Origin: Brachionus koreanus | Taxonomy: Eukaryota; Rotifera; Eurotatoria; Ploima; Brachionidae | Assembly: GCA_016987375.1 (NCBI GenBank) | Contig: PJRA01000323.1 | Coordinates: forward strand, 1,148,484-1,212,483 | DNA: 64,000 nucleotides | Reading direction: 5' to 3' | Shown here: positions 12,001 through 22,510 of the stretch, piece by piece | Numbering within the stretch: position 1 is the first letter of the stretch | How the letters are laid out: every line of letters begins with the position of its first letter | Translations under genes and position numbers: made by a program | The notes under the pieces: model-generated | Seen by the model: the letters and a program-made list of their open reading frames with translations, nothing else | What the model was told of the DNA's origin: nothing | Databases searched by the model: none

Positions 12001-15000
12001 GGTCGTACAAATTCATAATTTGTCGATTCCTCTAAAATTTTTTTTTAGCTTTTTTGTTATTTCTTAAAATTAATAATTTCATGTCTATTAATTATTTTAA
12101 ATAATTGAATTAAATCACCTCTCATGCGCCTAATTTTGTGATCGGTTAAGTTAAAAATGCTTTAAAAGGTAGTTCATCATATGATCTTTTATTTGACTCT
12201 CAAGAATCACACAGACAACTTGTTAAGAACACTGGGCGGTAATTACTCTTATTAAGTCTGTTACCTTTTTTGTGTAAAGGTGTCACATTCGCCATTTTCC
12301 AAATCCAAATGAGAGGTAATTTTCCTTGTGAAAGAGAAAATTGAAATAATATTATAATTGGACTTACAAGATCCAAGGCTGCTTTTTTAGGACAATATTT
12401 TTGACAAGATCTGGACCACAAGTTTTGTTAATATTTTAAAAGATCAACTTCTTCATAACTTTGTCAAAATTCACAATTTAATCTATATCAATCGAACAGT
12501 TATAATTAGTTATTTATTTCGTAAAAAAAAATTGATTTAATAAAAAGCATAAAAAACGAAATTTCTTACTTTATCAAAATATATTTACTTCTCTCCACTT
12601 TAAAAATTTGGAGATAAAAGGTTTTGTGAAATTTAGTACAATAGAACAGAACAAAATGTTTAAAATTCTTGATGAAAAAAGTTAGTTTATTTTAAAAAAA
12701 TTGAAATAATCGTTCTAAAGCTAAGATAATAAAGTACCAAGAAACAAAAGCATTGGTTGATAATAATAGGGTACAGAGCTTTCACAAAGTTAAGTTTTGC
12801 TGAAGTCTAAAAATATGATCAGTAATATTTAACATCCATTTTTTGTTAATAATTTTTGAAGGTGAACCCTAAAATTTGATCGTTTAAAATTACAAATTAA
12901 GTTATGTAGACAAATATAATTTTTTTTTTGAAAATTAATTACAATTTTTTAAAAATAAAAACAAAACTATTTTTATAAAATTTATTTCTATAAAAAAAAG
13001 TATTTAAGTTAAAAATTTTTTAAATGGGGTCTAAAAATCACTCGGGTTTTCTACTGCTAAAAAAATGTAAGTATATCCAAAACTAGTAATTCATATTTAT
13101 TGTTGTTACAGCTAGTACACTTTTAATAACGAATTTTTACCTAAATTTGAAAAGTTTTTGAGTTTTAAATTCTGTTTTGCACTAAAATTTACATCGTTTT
13201 TGAAAGCAATTATTATTAAAAACATAAAAAAAAGATATTAAAAGTAATCCTAATATTTATTTAATTTTTTAAAATAAAAAGTTTAACTTGTTTTTTATAT
13301 TAAAAATTTTTTAATAAATATTTAAAAACCTTGCCTTTTTATTTGATAAACACTTAGATTTTTGATAAAAAGTAAACTTTTTCGTGATTATTTAATCTCT
13401 TTTTTAAAATTTTTTAAGATCATTTGGTTGATTTTGACATTAAAGTGAGATTTTTGTTCATATTTCTTGGTCCGATATCGCATCAAGTGAGCTATTTAGA
13501 AATAGGCCGCTCAATTGGAACACTAATGACCAATAAAGACTTTGTTGACTGCGCATACGCAGCCAAAAGCAGAGCAGAAATAATAAGAGGAATAGGCGCT
13601 TACACAAATAAAAGCTTGTGCTTCGTAGTTCCAGCTGGTGAGTACGACGAAGATTTATTGGCTCCACTAATTGAATGGATGAAATCAAAAATGAAACGAA
13701 AGCAGAAACAACAAATGCTCAAGCAAAGAGAAACAAAAAACGCTAATGAAACAATTCAATCAAAAACAGACTCGCTATCTTTGTCTAAACAGCCAGCAGA
13801 AAGTTTTAATCCATTTGAGAGAACGCGAAAACCTTTTGGTTGTTTGATTAATGAAATAAAGCATCGATATTCAAAGTACTTTAGTGACATAGCTGATGGC
13901 CTCAACCTTCACTGCATGATAGCATTTTGTTTTATTTTTACTGTTTGTTTTGCTCCAGCTTTAAGTTTTGGCGGTATTTTAGGTAAGTTATTTAAGAAAA
14001 TAAATGAAAAAAATTGTTTTATATGAATTTTAAAATTGCAATATACACATCTTTAAATTTATTGATCAGTAATCAATGAAATGAAGACAATTCTTTTCAA
14101 CTAAAAAAAATTTTCTTGGAATGAAACATAAATTCATACAATTGTTCACATTAAAGTTCTGTATTTATAGCATGGTTTTTCATTTCATGGAACTAGTTCA
14201 AACGGTATTTCACCTTGTGCCCCTTGTAAATTCCACCAAAAACACAGCATCAACATTAAGTGAAAGTGTCCTATTTTCATGTCGTTGCATTGAATAACAA
14301 AATACTAACCTAAAAGCGAGAAAGAAAAATTTTTGATTAAAATTCATTTTTTAAAAATGATGATAATATTTTAAATGCGCAATTAAATGTTATCTCAGAT
14401 TATTGAATTCATGAAGCTGGGTGACAAAGACTTTAAATGACTGCATTTTTTAGAAATTACAATTCTTTTTCAACTGTTTGGAAATCTCTGAAATATCGTC
14501 ACAAATTTTTTTTTATATACGATGAAATTTAATAGGTTTTGTGAAATTTGGTATATTAATAAATTTGGTAAATTTGGTACACAATAAAAAAATAGAACAA
14601 AAATTAATGCTAAAAAACTTAAAGCTTTTTTACTGAATGCTTTTAATTAGTTCTGTAAGTGCAACAAACTGCAACATACTTAGTTGCACCACCAGTCAAA
14701 GTCTGCTAATGATGTGCAAANNNNNNNTTAATAATAATGCAACTTTGAATGTTGCACCATGTTGCATTTACAGAACTTGCTTTTGACTTTTAAAAGAAAA
14801 GTTATAAGAATTTTCAACATTTTGTTCTGTTCTATTGTACTAAATTTCACAAAACCCCATCTTTCTGGCAGCATTTTTATCTCTCACTGTTAGAAGCTGA
14901 GTGGTTTTGAAATGAAATATTGACTGATGTCTTTTATTTTTCTTCCAAAAGCTGGTTTAATTTTGAATAAGATTTTTTCATTTAGAAATCAACAAAAAAA

Positions 15001-18000
15001 CTTATTAAAACAATCTAATGGCTAAAATTTAAAATAAGGACTTCAAACATTTTATCTCTTTTGCAAAGTGAAGTATATTTTTTACAATTTTAGTTTTTAT
15101 TTTTTGTGAAAATTTTATTAATAGATTCTGAAACTATTATAGAAAAATTTTTGAAATTTTAATTTTTTCGTTCTGATTTTTTTTATTAATTTTAAAATTA
15201 GAAATTAAAATATTTATCAAGTAATATAAAATTAGTCAATAAAAAAAAGCTGTTTGATATAAAGGTTTAAATATTACATATCTTAAGCTCTATTGCTTAG
15301 AATACAAAACAATTAAATCAAAAGAGATATAGGCTAAAAAAAAAATTCAAAAACAATTATTTCTTAAAAATTAAACCAAAGACTTCATTCACCACCTTTT
15401 AGCAGAAAAGTATCTAAAAAGTTATTTGGCTTCTTTTTATTCGTTTTTGATATGTTTTTGTGGAAAAATTAATTCTCTATTTTTGAAGATTTTTCATTTA
15501 TATTATAAAAAAAAATTTTGAGATTAAATATTGATTAATTAATCAAATAAAAAATAAAATTTATCCTTGAAATTTTATATTTTGCTATATTTTTTGTTCA
15601 TTTAAAATCTAAACCAAAAAAAAAACTAAAATTTTAATCAATTAAAAAATTTTCATTTAGCTGATAAAACCGACCGAACTTTTGGAGTAAACGAAATGCT
15701 TTTGGCAACATCAATTAACGGAGTTATATTTGGTCTTTTCAGCGGACAGCCTTTAATGATTCTGGGACCTACGGGGCCATTTTTAGTTTTTGAAGAAATG
15801 TTGTATAATGTAAGATTAAGAAAACTTTGACTTTTTTTTAATATTAATTTAAGAAAATGAAAAATTTTTATATATGTTTAGTTTTGTGTGAAAATGTTTT
15901 GTATAGAATTTTTGCCGGCAAGATTTTGGGTAAAATTAAAAAATGTAAAAATTAAAAAATTTGAAAAAATTTTTGTTTCAAAAGGTTTCCTTCTGGGTTC
16001 TAGTGTTTACTGTAATAATGTTGGCGAGTGAACTTGTCTTCGTAATTCATTTTGTGACTAGATTCACTGAGGAAATATTCGCTTTTCTTATCGCAATTGT
16101 TTTTCTAGCCGATGCAATAAAGAAAATTTTTTACGTAAGCGAAATTTCAAATTGTTTCTAAATTCTAAAACAAAATTATCGACTGTATTTTTAAAATTCA
16201 ATTAAAATTTTTTTTAAGTATTTCAATCAAAACCCTATCTACAAAAGTCAACAATATTGTCAATTGTTTGAAAATTTTAATAAATCTATAAATGAAGAGT
16301 CAAGCTATAAAAATGTGTCCTGGAATTATACAAATAATTTTGAATGTAGCGCTGTTCATAATGTATATTCAGCGCAAAAAAGCGTACCTGAACCAAACAT
16401 AGCTCTTATATCACTTATACTTCTAATTGGCACATGCTCAATGGCCCTATTGCTAAAAAAACTGAGACGTAGTAAATTTTTTGAAAGCAATGTAATATAA
16501 AAATTTTAAATTAATCTTAAAATAGCTGAAATTTTAATTATAAGGTTAGAAGAACTCTTAGTGATATTGGAATATTAATTTCAATAATTTTTATGATGGC
16601 TGTTGATTATTTTATTAGACAACGAACTGAGATTAATACTCAAAAATTGGACATTCCTGATGAAATAGTACCAACAAAGCATCGAGATTGGTTCGTATCT
16701 CCTCTAGGTACCAACAGCTACTTGCCAATTTGGGTGCCTTTTATTGCCATCATTCCCGCTTTTCTTATTTTCATAGTGCTTTTTTTTGAAGTTGAACTAA
16801 CTGGGTAATCTAGATTAAAATATTAGAGTTAATCAAAAAATTTTGCGTTTTTTCCTATTTGTTTTTTAATTTATCAACAAAAAAAAGCAAAAGTTAGCTA
16901 TTCTTCAAAATATAAACCATTATGTTCTTAAGTCTTTAGTCATCTATCAGCGAATAGTTCGATTCTTCTATTGTACCATTGACGGCTTATGAAGCCAAAG
17001 AACCCAAGACATGCTTCTTCAATTTTGTTTTGATAATCAGAAGAAAGATCCGAGCCATATGCTGGTTTCTGCTAATATGATTTAATAATAAAGTTCTACA
17101 TGCAAAGCACGACCATCTGAAACCAGATAAAAGTGTTTTATAACTTGAAAATTCCACCAAACACACATTATCATCTTTTAAATGAAAGTGTCCTATTTTC
17201 ACGAATAACCATTGATTTCTTCTATCATATTTTCGAAAATAGATTTACTTTTCATCACAAGGAAAGATCTGTCTGAAAAATTGTTCATCTAGAGGATTTT
17301 TTAAGTAGTTTTCTTCAAATTTCAATGTGTCATTTATTAACAAAATCTGTCAAATCTTGAAGAACAACTCGGCAACCTCTATTAGCTCTGTTAATCAAAT
17401 TAAAGTGATGAGATGTCGTTGATTGTGATGTGTAAAGGTCTTTTAATAATTGACGATTACTAAGCTTGGGACTGTTCTCCATTTGACATATTTCACGACT
17501 TATTGTTCTTGCTGATAGGACTTTTTTTTCCAATAAAAAGTAACAGTACCAAAATTTTGATCTAAAATTTTTATTCTATAGAATTTTTTAGAATTAAATA
17601 AACAAATATTTAAACATATAATTTTTTGAAAAGCATTCAAATCTGTTTATTTTAGCATCTAAAATGACATATAATACAAAAATACTAAAAAAAAATTCAA
17701 ACTTTTAAAAAACGCAAAATTTTTTAACTCAACATGTTATAAAAATTTAAATTTTATTTTATTAGGATTATTCTAATAGCCAAGCATCGTAAACTAAAAA
17801 AAGGAACTGGTTTTAATCTTGATTTGCTTCTAGGCGCTCTCATGATGACTATAAACAGTCTGTTCGGCTTGCCTTGGATGTGCTCGGCCCCAGTTCGCAC
17901 TCTAGCTCATTGGGCAAGTCTGTCCATTTATTCAACTTCGATCATTCCAGGTGAAAAGCCCAAGTTAATGGACGTCAAAGAGCAACGAGTCACTAGCATA

Positions 18001-18496
18001 CTTGTGCACATTGCCATCGGCTTGTGTCTAAAAGGAAAATTTATACTCAGAGCGATACCAGTTCCAGTACTTTTCGGAATATTTCTTTACTTTGGTATCG
18101 TTTCTTTGTCCGGTACTCAATTGTTTGATAGAATAAAATTCATTTTTATACCTTTTAAATACTGCCCAAATTTGCCTTATGCAAATGGTGTTAGACCATC
18201 CAAACGAAACGTGTACACTATTATTCAAATTATTGCTGTAATTGTCCTCATGGTCCTGAAGTCTGTTGTCAATATTTCATTTTTGTTTCCCATAGTTCTA
18301 GTTTTATTGGTACCATTGAGAAGATTTGTGTTGACTAAATTTTTCAGTCACAGAGAACTTGAATTGGTAAGAAATGAATAAATATTGTTATCTATATTTT
18401 TCTATTTGATTTGTTTGATAGCTTGATGAAGAAAATGAAAGCCAAGAGGATGACATGGTACATGATTTTTACGAGTTAACACATTTGCCAATTTAA
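6092..18496 (+). CDS. SLC4A: SLC4 anion exchanger (AE-type), paralogue B
   Basis: Plasma-membrane chloride/bicarbonate exchanger of the AE1-3 type. Exons: 6092-6126, 7907-8001, 8052-8110, 8165-8948, 9009-9047, 13419-13982, 15661-15809, 15882-15929, 15985-16134, 16219-16491, 16545-16804, 17766-18366, 18422-18496; phases agree and give 1043 residues. The cytoplasmic domain (to about residue 500) shows RWIKYEQ, WSKP, GNVDFLEKP, FLGP and LEIGRSIGTLM. The membrane part shows FSGQPLMILGPTGPFLVFEE, TRFTEEIFAFL, an outer loop with N-glycosylation sites NKS, NVS and NYT, SAPVRTLAH, PGEKPKLMDVKEQRVTS and LVPLRRFVLTKFF, which is closer to AE than to sodium-bicarbonate cotransporters. The tail LDEENESQEDD resembles the acidic AE tail. 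The first exon (MNQIDKHQNNKR) is my least certain call: it is phase-compatible with a good GTAAGA donor, but lies 1.8 kb upstream. A histidine-rich stretch sits at about residues 265-281. Confidence 0.93.
9830..10014 (-). mobile_element. TTAA-type MITE, copy missing its left end
   Basis: The stretch matches the reverse complement of the complete element at 21830-22046 over most of its length, including GATATTACTTTATAAAATTA, and ends CTTGGTGTTTCTAGTG followed by TTAA at 10011-10014. The left terminal repeat is lost. It lies in intron 5 of the anion exchanger beside the gypsy remnant. Confidence 0.75.
10074..11224 (-). pseudogene. Ty3/gypsy pol remnant (RNase H to integrase start)
   Basis: Minus-strand pieces appear in the order of a Ty3/gypsy pol gene. 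At 11224-11018 is the start of the RNase H domain (MKWAEDQKKALKMLKE, then TVLLVDASPIGFGAIL). Between about 10900 and 10400 are broken frames reading ASKALEFIFNRTGKKTS and KDNPADYL. At 10322-10074 is the integrase N-terminal zinc-finger area (LAYKGHQGITKTKLLIRSRF). Stops and shifts separate them, and no long terminal repeats were seen, so it is a dead internal fragment in an intron of the anion exchanger. Confidence 0.8.
12110..12421 (-). pseudogene. LINE reverse-transcriptase fragments
   Basis: The minus-strand frame 12421-12200 reads LVSPIIILFQFSLSQGKLPL, then WKMANVTPLHKKGNR and SNYRPVFLTSC. This is the conserved start of the reverse transcriptase of Jockey/CR1-type LINEs. The adjacent 12110-12180 resembles a different part of a LINE (compare 27330-27400), so the order is scrambled or two insertions abut. 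Confidence 0.8.
14535..14856. mobile_element. Inverted-repeat element with nested TGCAAC element
   Basis: The left end GGTTTTGTGAAATTTGGT is the inverse of the right end ACTAAATTTCACAAAACC, and the second words AATAGAACAAAA and TTTTGTTCTGTTCTATT also pair. Inside, 14649-14777 has its own ends (AGTTCTGTAAGTGCAAC against GTTGCATTTACAGAACT) and repeated TGCAAC words. A solo end of the outer element, nearly identical, is at 12612-12672 in opposite orientation to the right end here. A seven-base N run (14721-14727) is in the loop. No transposase frame is visible. Confidence 0.65.
14721..14727. other. Assembly gap (7 N)
   Basis: Seven N in the loop of an inverted-repeat element; fold-back sequence may have hindered assembly. 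Confidence 0.95.
16920..17560 (-). pseudogene. Probable Tc1/mariner-like transposase remnant
   Basis: Minus-strand broken frames give RTISREI near 17480, then VWWNF near 17150 and WYNRRIELFADRWLK near 16960. These are placed as in mariner/Tc1 transposases (helix-turn-helix region, VWWD-like catalytic segment, C-terminal W-rich end). No frame is intact. A related piece is at 14190-14285 and another at 49820-49960. It lies in the intron at 16805-17765 of the anion exchanger. The family assignment is moderate because the catalytic residues cannot all be traced. Confidence 0.5.
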
Positions 18497-19209
18497 TTAA
18501 TGCACCTATTTTTTTTTATTTTTAAATTTAAATGTTTTATTAATTTTTTTAAAATTAGAAAAAAAAATTTTGGGAAAACTCAATCTGACATGTAGACATT
18601 TTAAATTTCGGAAAATGCCATCGAAAACAAATCATTGATAAACTAAGAATTAATTTTGTTAGATAGATTTTTATAATAAAATAGTTAGAATTTTTTTAGT
18701 TAAACAATTTTAAAATAAATCGTTTTAAAATAAATTTTTGCTTTTCAATCATTTTCACTATCTAATTTTAAACTAATAGAATGATAAATGAATTGAAGCG
18801 AATGAAATTACTGCTAACTTTTATAATTAAGCTATAAATTATAAAATGTTGCGACGGTCGGCCACATGGCCTTTAAGCCGGCCTCCATTACTGGTTTTTA
18901 GTTAAATAAATTTAGTCATTTTTGAAATTTTTTTCAAAGTCAACAAAAGATTCTAAAAAATCAAATAAATTTTGGATTTTCTATTCATCATCTTCATCTT
19001 TACATCTATCTTTACATTTTACATATATCGTCTTCCTCTTTGTAAAATATGTATGAATAAATGCCATCTAATGATCTAAATGATCTGTCAAACAAATGCC
19101 ATCTCATTCACTTTATTCGAACTTATTATTATCAATCCCATTTTATAAGCATCAAAGACAAAAGAATTTTAATATCGCATTACTGCGTATTTTATGCACT
19201 TTCGGTGAA

Positions 19210-21225
19210 TCGCCCAGAAACCAATTCCTAATTAGGATCCTGTAAGAATCCTTAAGAATTTATAAGAACAGGATTCTTGATAGGATCTATAAAAAACCTT
19301 GATAAAATTCTGAAAAAAACTCTCTTCAAAAGATTATTAACGAAAATCTAGTAGGAACCTTAGAGGAATCTTGATTCGATTCTTTTAAAAAATTTTTATG
19401 TCCAAATTCTTAGGATTCTACATGGAAATTGATTAAAACTCTTAAAAGAGTCTTTACAGAAATGAATTTAAATTGACTTATAATATTTTAATAAAACTAA
19501 TTTTGTAAACTCCCAACAAATTTATTCAACCAATAATAAATTTATTAAATCATTCAAAACATAATAAAAAAAAACAAAATATTTTTTTGTGCAACCGTTC
19601 GGACAATAATAACCTTTTTTCTTTTACATTAAAGCATTGCAGTTTAGACATAATTTATTAGCAGTTTCAGTATTTTCTGAGAATTTCGCTTTCTTTGAAG
19701 GGATTTCTAACTCATTACCACTTGATTCATTGAATGATTCTTGTATTACATTTTCGGTCAATTGGACACAATCAGTCGGTTGATATTGTAAACAAGGTCT
19801 AGTTTTTTTTTGGCCCCCTTTTTTGGCTTGTTATTCAATGGAATATCCATGCCAATATTGTTAAAATTTACCATTTCTTAAAAAAATTAAATATTAGAAA
19901 ATGTAAGTGCATGTGGTAAGTTTCCAATTTTCTCTGTTTATTTCAATTATACGAACTGAATTAACAAGAAGAAATCATTTCATCGAAACTTTTCCACGGT
20001 TTGATTTCGAGAACATTTAAGTAATGTTTGGCATCATCTCGTGAAAAACTTGAATTTTGCCCACTGATTCTGATTCCAAAGCGTTAGTTGTACTTGGTAA
20101 GCCGATACAGTAGCCTTCGAACCAACCACTATTCTTATTGACCGACTGTTTTTTGAATGAGGCTAGAAAACCATCAATATTCGGATCTTTTCCTTTCCAT
20201 TTTTCTTCAAATAATTGACATGCTTTTGTGAAAAATTCTTACGAAATAATTCTTGAATTGAATAAATATCATCGAAAATCGCATTCTTCACTTGTTTATC
20301 AAAAACTCGAAAATTGCTGTCTATGTTTCGGCGAACATGAGCCCAACAATTGATTCGCTACTCCATGTTAAATGCATCCTTAAATCCGTTTTTTATTGCA
20401 TCATCATTATCTGCTATCAAAATAGTAGGAGCAATTTTTACCGTTAAAATTGCTCCTACTATTTTATGGTGGCACCATAAATTTTTTCAGTTCCCAACTG
20501 AATTGATCTAAAAAAGAAAGAAAAATCATTAAAAGTCTGACAGCTACATAAAGCTTTACCATAGGGATGAAATATTTTTGCCTTGTCAGTGTTTCCACCT
20601 GTTAAAGCAGGAAACCCAGCATATGTAAGCTTATATGTAGCGTCAGACAAAAAAAAATTAAAATTCAAAGAATACTTTAGTAATTTTTTTGTTGTTAAAA
20701 AAACACGTATTTGTTGAGTTCCTATGGATTCATATTCAAAATAAGCCACATAAACTTCATTTTTATCTTGTGGAATTGCATTTAATTTTTCACACCATTC
20801 GACAATGTGTCTAATAGTTGGTTGAGTTGTAATTGTTTTTTGTTGCCTTAATTTGCGTGTTAAATTGTTAATTTTGTTAAGATGGGGAGGTTGCAATCCT
20901 TCTTTAATCAATTGATTGATTATTCTTTGAGGTTTAAAACCTAGGTTATGCAATTCTTCAACTCTTTTCATTGACTCAGAATCAAAGGTTTTTCTAGCGA
21001 CTTCATTTTCAGGGTGGTTAGAATGTCCTTCCTCCGATAAAAAGCATCTACCTTTTCTTTGGTCAATTAGTTCGAGATATAAAGCTGCAAGACAACCTGA
21101 ACCTATATAACGGCAATAGTATCTTAACTTATGATCCCCATCTTGTCCTTTTTTTTCCCAATATTTTTTTCCCAATTTTTTTCCTAATTAGGATCTGAGC
21201 GGGAATCGTTTTCTGGGTCTGCATG
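19210..21225 (-). mobile_element. Mutator-like element with broken transposase
   Basis: The minus-strand frame 21175-20459 starts MGKKYWEKKGQDGDH, holds a C-x-H-type DNA-binding start (YYCRYIGSGC, SEEGHSNHPEN), a KPQRIINQLIKEGLQPPH segment and the beginning of the MULE catalytic domain (FFLSDATYKLTYAGFPAL). It continues after a break with ILIADNDDAI and INCWAHVRRNID, then GWFEGY. A tail at 19870-19600 has a cysteine cluster (CLNCNAL, GYYCPNGC). Ends pair as imperfect terminal repeats: CCCAGAAACCAATTCC at 19213 and, inverted, GGAATCGTTTTCTGGG near 21202-21217, each next to CCTAATTAGGATC. The break near 20459 is caused by a local inverted duplication at 20419-20465. Confidence 0.8.
20419..20465. 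repeat. Short inverted duplication breaking the transposase
   Basis: AATAGTAGGAGCAATTTT is followed four bases later by its inverse AAAATTGCTCCTACTATT. The left arm on the minus strand encodes the expected APTILIADNDD; the right arm is an added inverse copy. It puts stops into an otherwise continuous frame between GATIK and APTIL. Confidence 0.85.
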
Positions 21226-21825
21226 CATTTTTCCAGACTTGTGCAAAAGACAAACAAAAAATTCATTTTAAAGTCTTTTCAAAGTTTTTTCTTGTGAATT
21301 CTTTATTTTTGATTTAAATAAAATTTTTTTGTAAGTTTGAAATTTAGATTTAAAAATCAAATGTAAAAATAAATTAAATTTAATTATTTGATAAACTTAA
21401 GGAATTTTTTTCTCTTTACTAAAGTTATAATCAATATATCTATTTTAAATTTAAAAAATCGATGTTTAACGATATTTTTTCTATTTTTTTTTAAATAAAA
21501 ATATTGCATTCAGTCCATTAAGTTTTTTTTTTTAATTTCTAGTCAAGCCAATCAAGTCATTCGACTTTTTGCATTTTTTTATTTTTCTACAATTTTTTAC
21601 GCCTGAACAGCATAGTCTAGAATTTTTCTTACCATAAGATTATATATTTTTATCTATAAAAAATAAAAATTTAGCTGAAAATTCTTTGGCAATTAGAAAG
21701 AAAAATATTATTCAAAAAATTTTTAAAAAGTGATATAAATAATTAAATTCAAGGTGATTTAAAATTAATTTAAACTCTTATCAACCAGTTTCAAGCACAC
21801 AAAATTTTATTATTTAGCAGTACTT

Positions 21826-22050
21826 TTAACACTAGAAGCACCAAGCATTTTTTCAGGTTTTTTTAATTCATAAATATTTTATAAAAAAACTAAAATAATT
21901 TTATAAAGTAATATCATTTTTTAAAGAAAATTTTAAAATCTACATAATTCAAAAAAGATATATTTATTTGAAAAATCCATTCAAAAGATATGAGGATTTA
22001 AAAATTTTTCAAACGAGTCAAAATGACTCGTTTGGTGCTTCTAGTGTTAA
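21826..22050. mobile_element. Complete TTAA-flanked MITE (217 bp)
   Basis: Ends CACTAGAAGCACCAA and TTGGTGCTTCTAGTG are perfect inverted repeats, each flanked by TTAA (21826-21829 and 22047-22050). TTAA duplication is typical of piggyBac-type elements. There is no coding capacity. Next to the right end lies a palindrome CAAACGAGTCA-AAA-TGACTCGTTTG. Related pieces lie at 9830-10014, at 31916 (CACTAGAAGCACC) and possibly at 44136 (TTCTAGTGTTA). Confidence 0.88.
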
Positions 22051-22427
22051 TAAAAGCAAACAGTTTTTTTTGATGGTGATTTAATGCGATTCTTTTTTAA
22101 GATTTCTTAATCAAAACTTTTTCCAATTATGCAAATTATGCTTCCAAAATGATTTGAATTTCAATCCTTCTGATATTCTAATTTAAATTTTATTGTTATT
22201 TATTTCAAAAAGCATTACAAGACAATTTAACAAGAGTTTATTTTTTAAATATTAAAAGAAAATAAAATAAATTGATTTATTTTTGTACTTAATGGTTAAA
22301 ATTTAGTGATACAACAAATTGGTCTGACCAAGATTGGTATGGTAAAATTAATTTTATTTTAAAAAGGCTTTGTGATAGCTCTAAAATTGTCTTAATTGCT
22401 CCGGCTTTAAAAAAATGGTTTTTAGTA

Positions 22428-22510
22428 GTGTTGGGTACCGTCAGTGGTGGCCAGTGACGGTACCAAAACTTGATGTTGGCCGTTTTGATGGCCGTGTACA
22501 AAATAACATT
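22428..22510. repeat. Fold-back element, short copy
   Basis: AGTGTTGGGTACCGTCAGTG and, later, GTTGGCCGTTTTGATGGCC match the two ends of the element at 55691-55934, but here they are only about 50 bases apart. It appears to be an internally deleted copy. Confidence 0.7.

Noticed and set aside
16940..16985. TAGTTCGATTC resembling a tRNA B box
   Set aside because: Lies within a transposase-like remnant; no cloverleaf partner arms.
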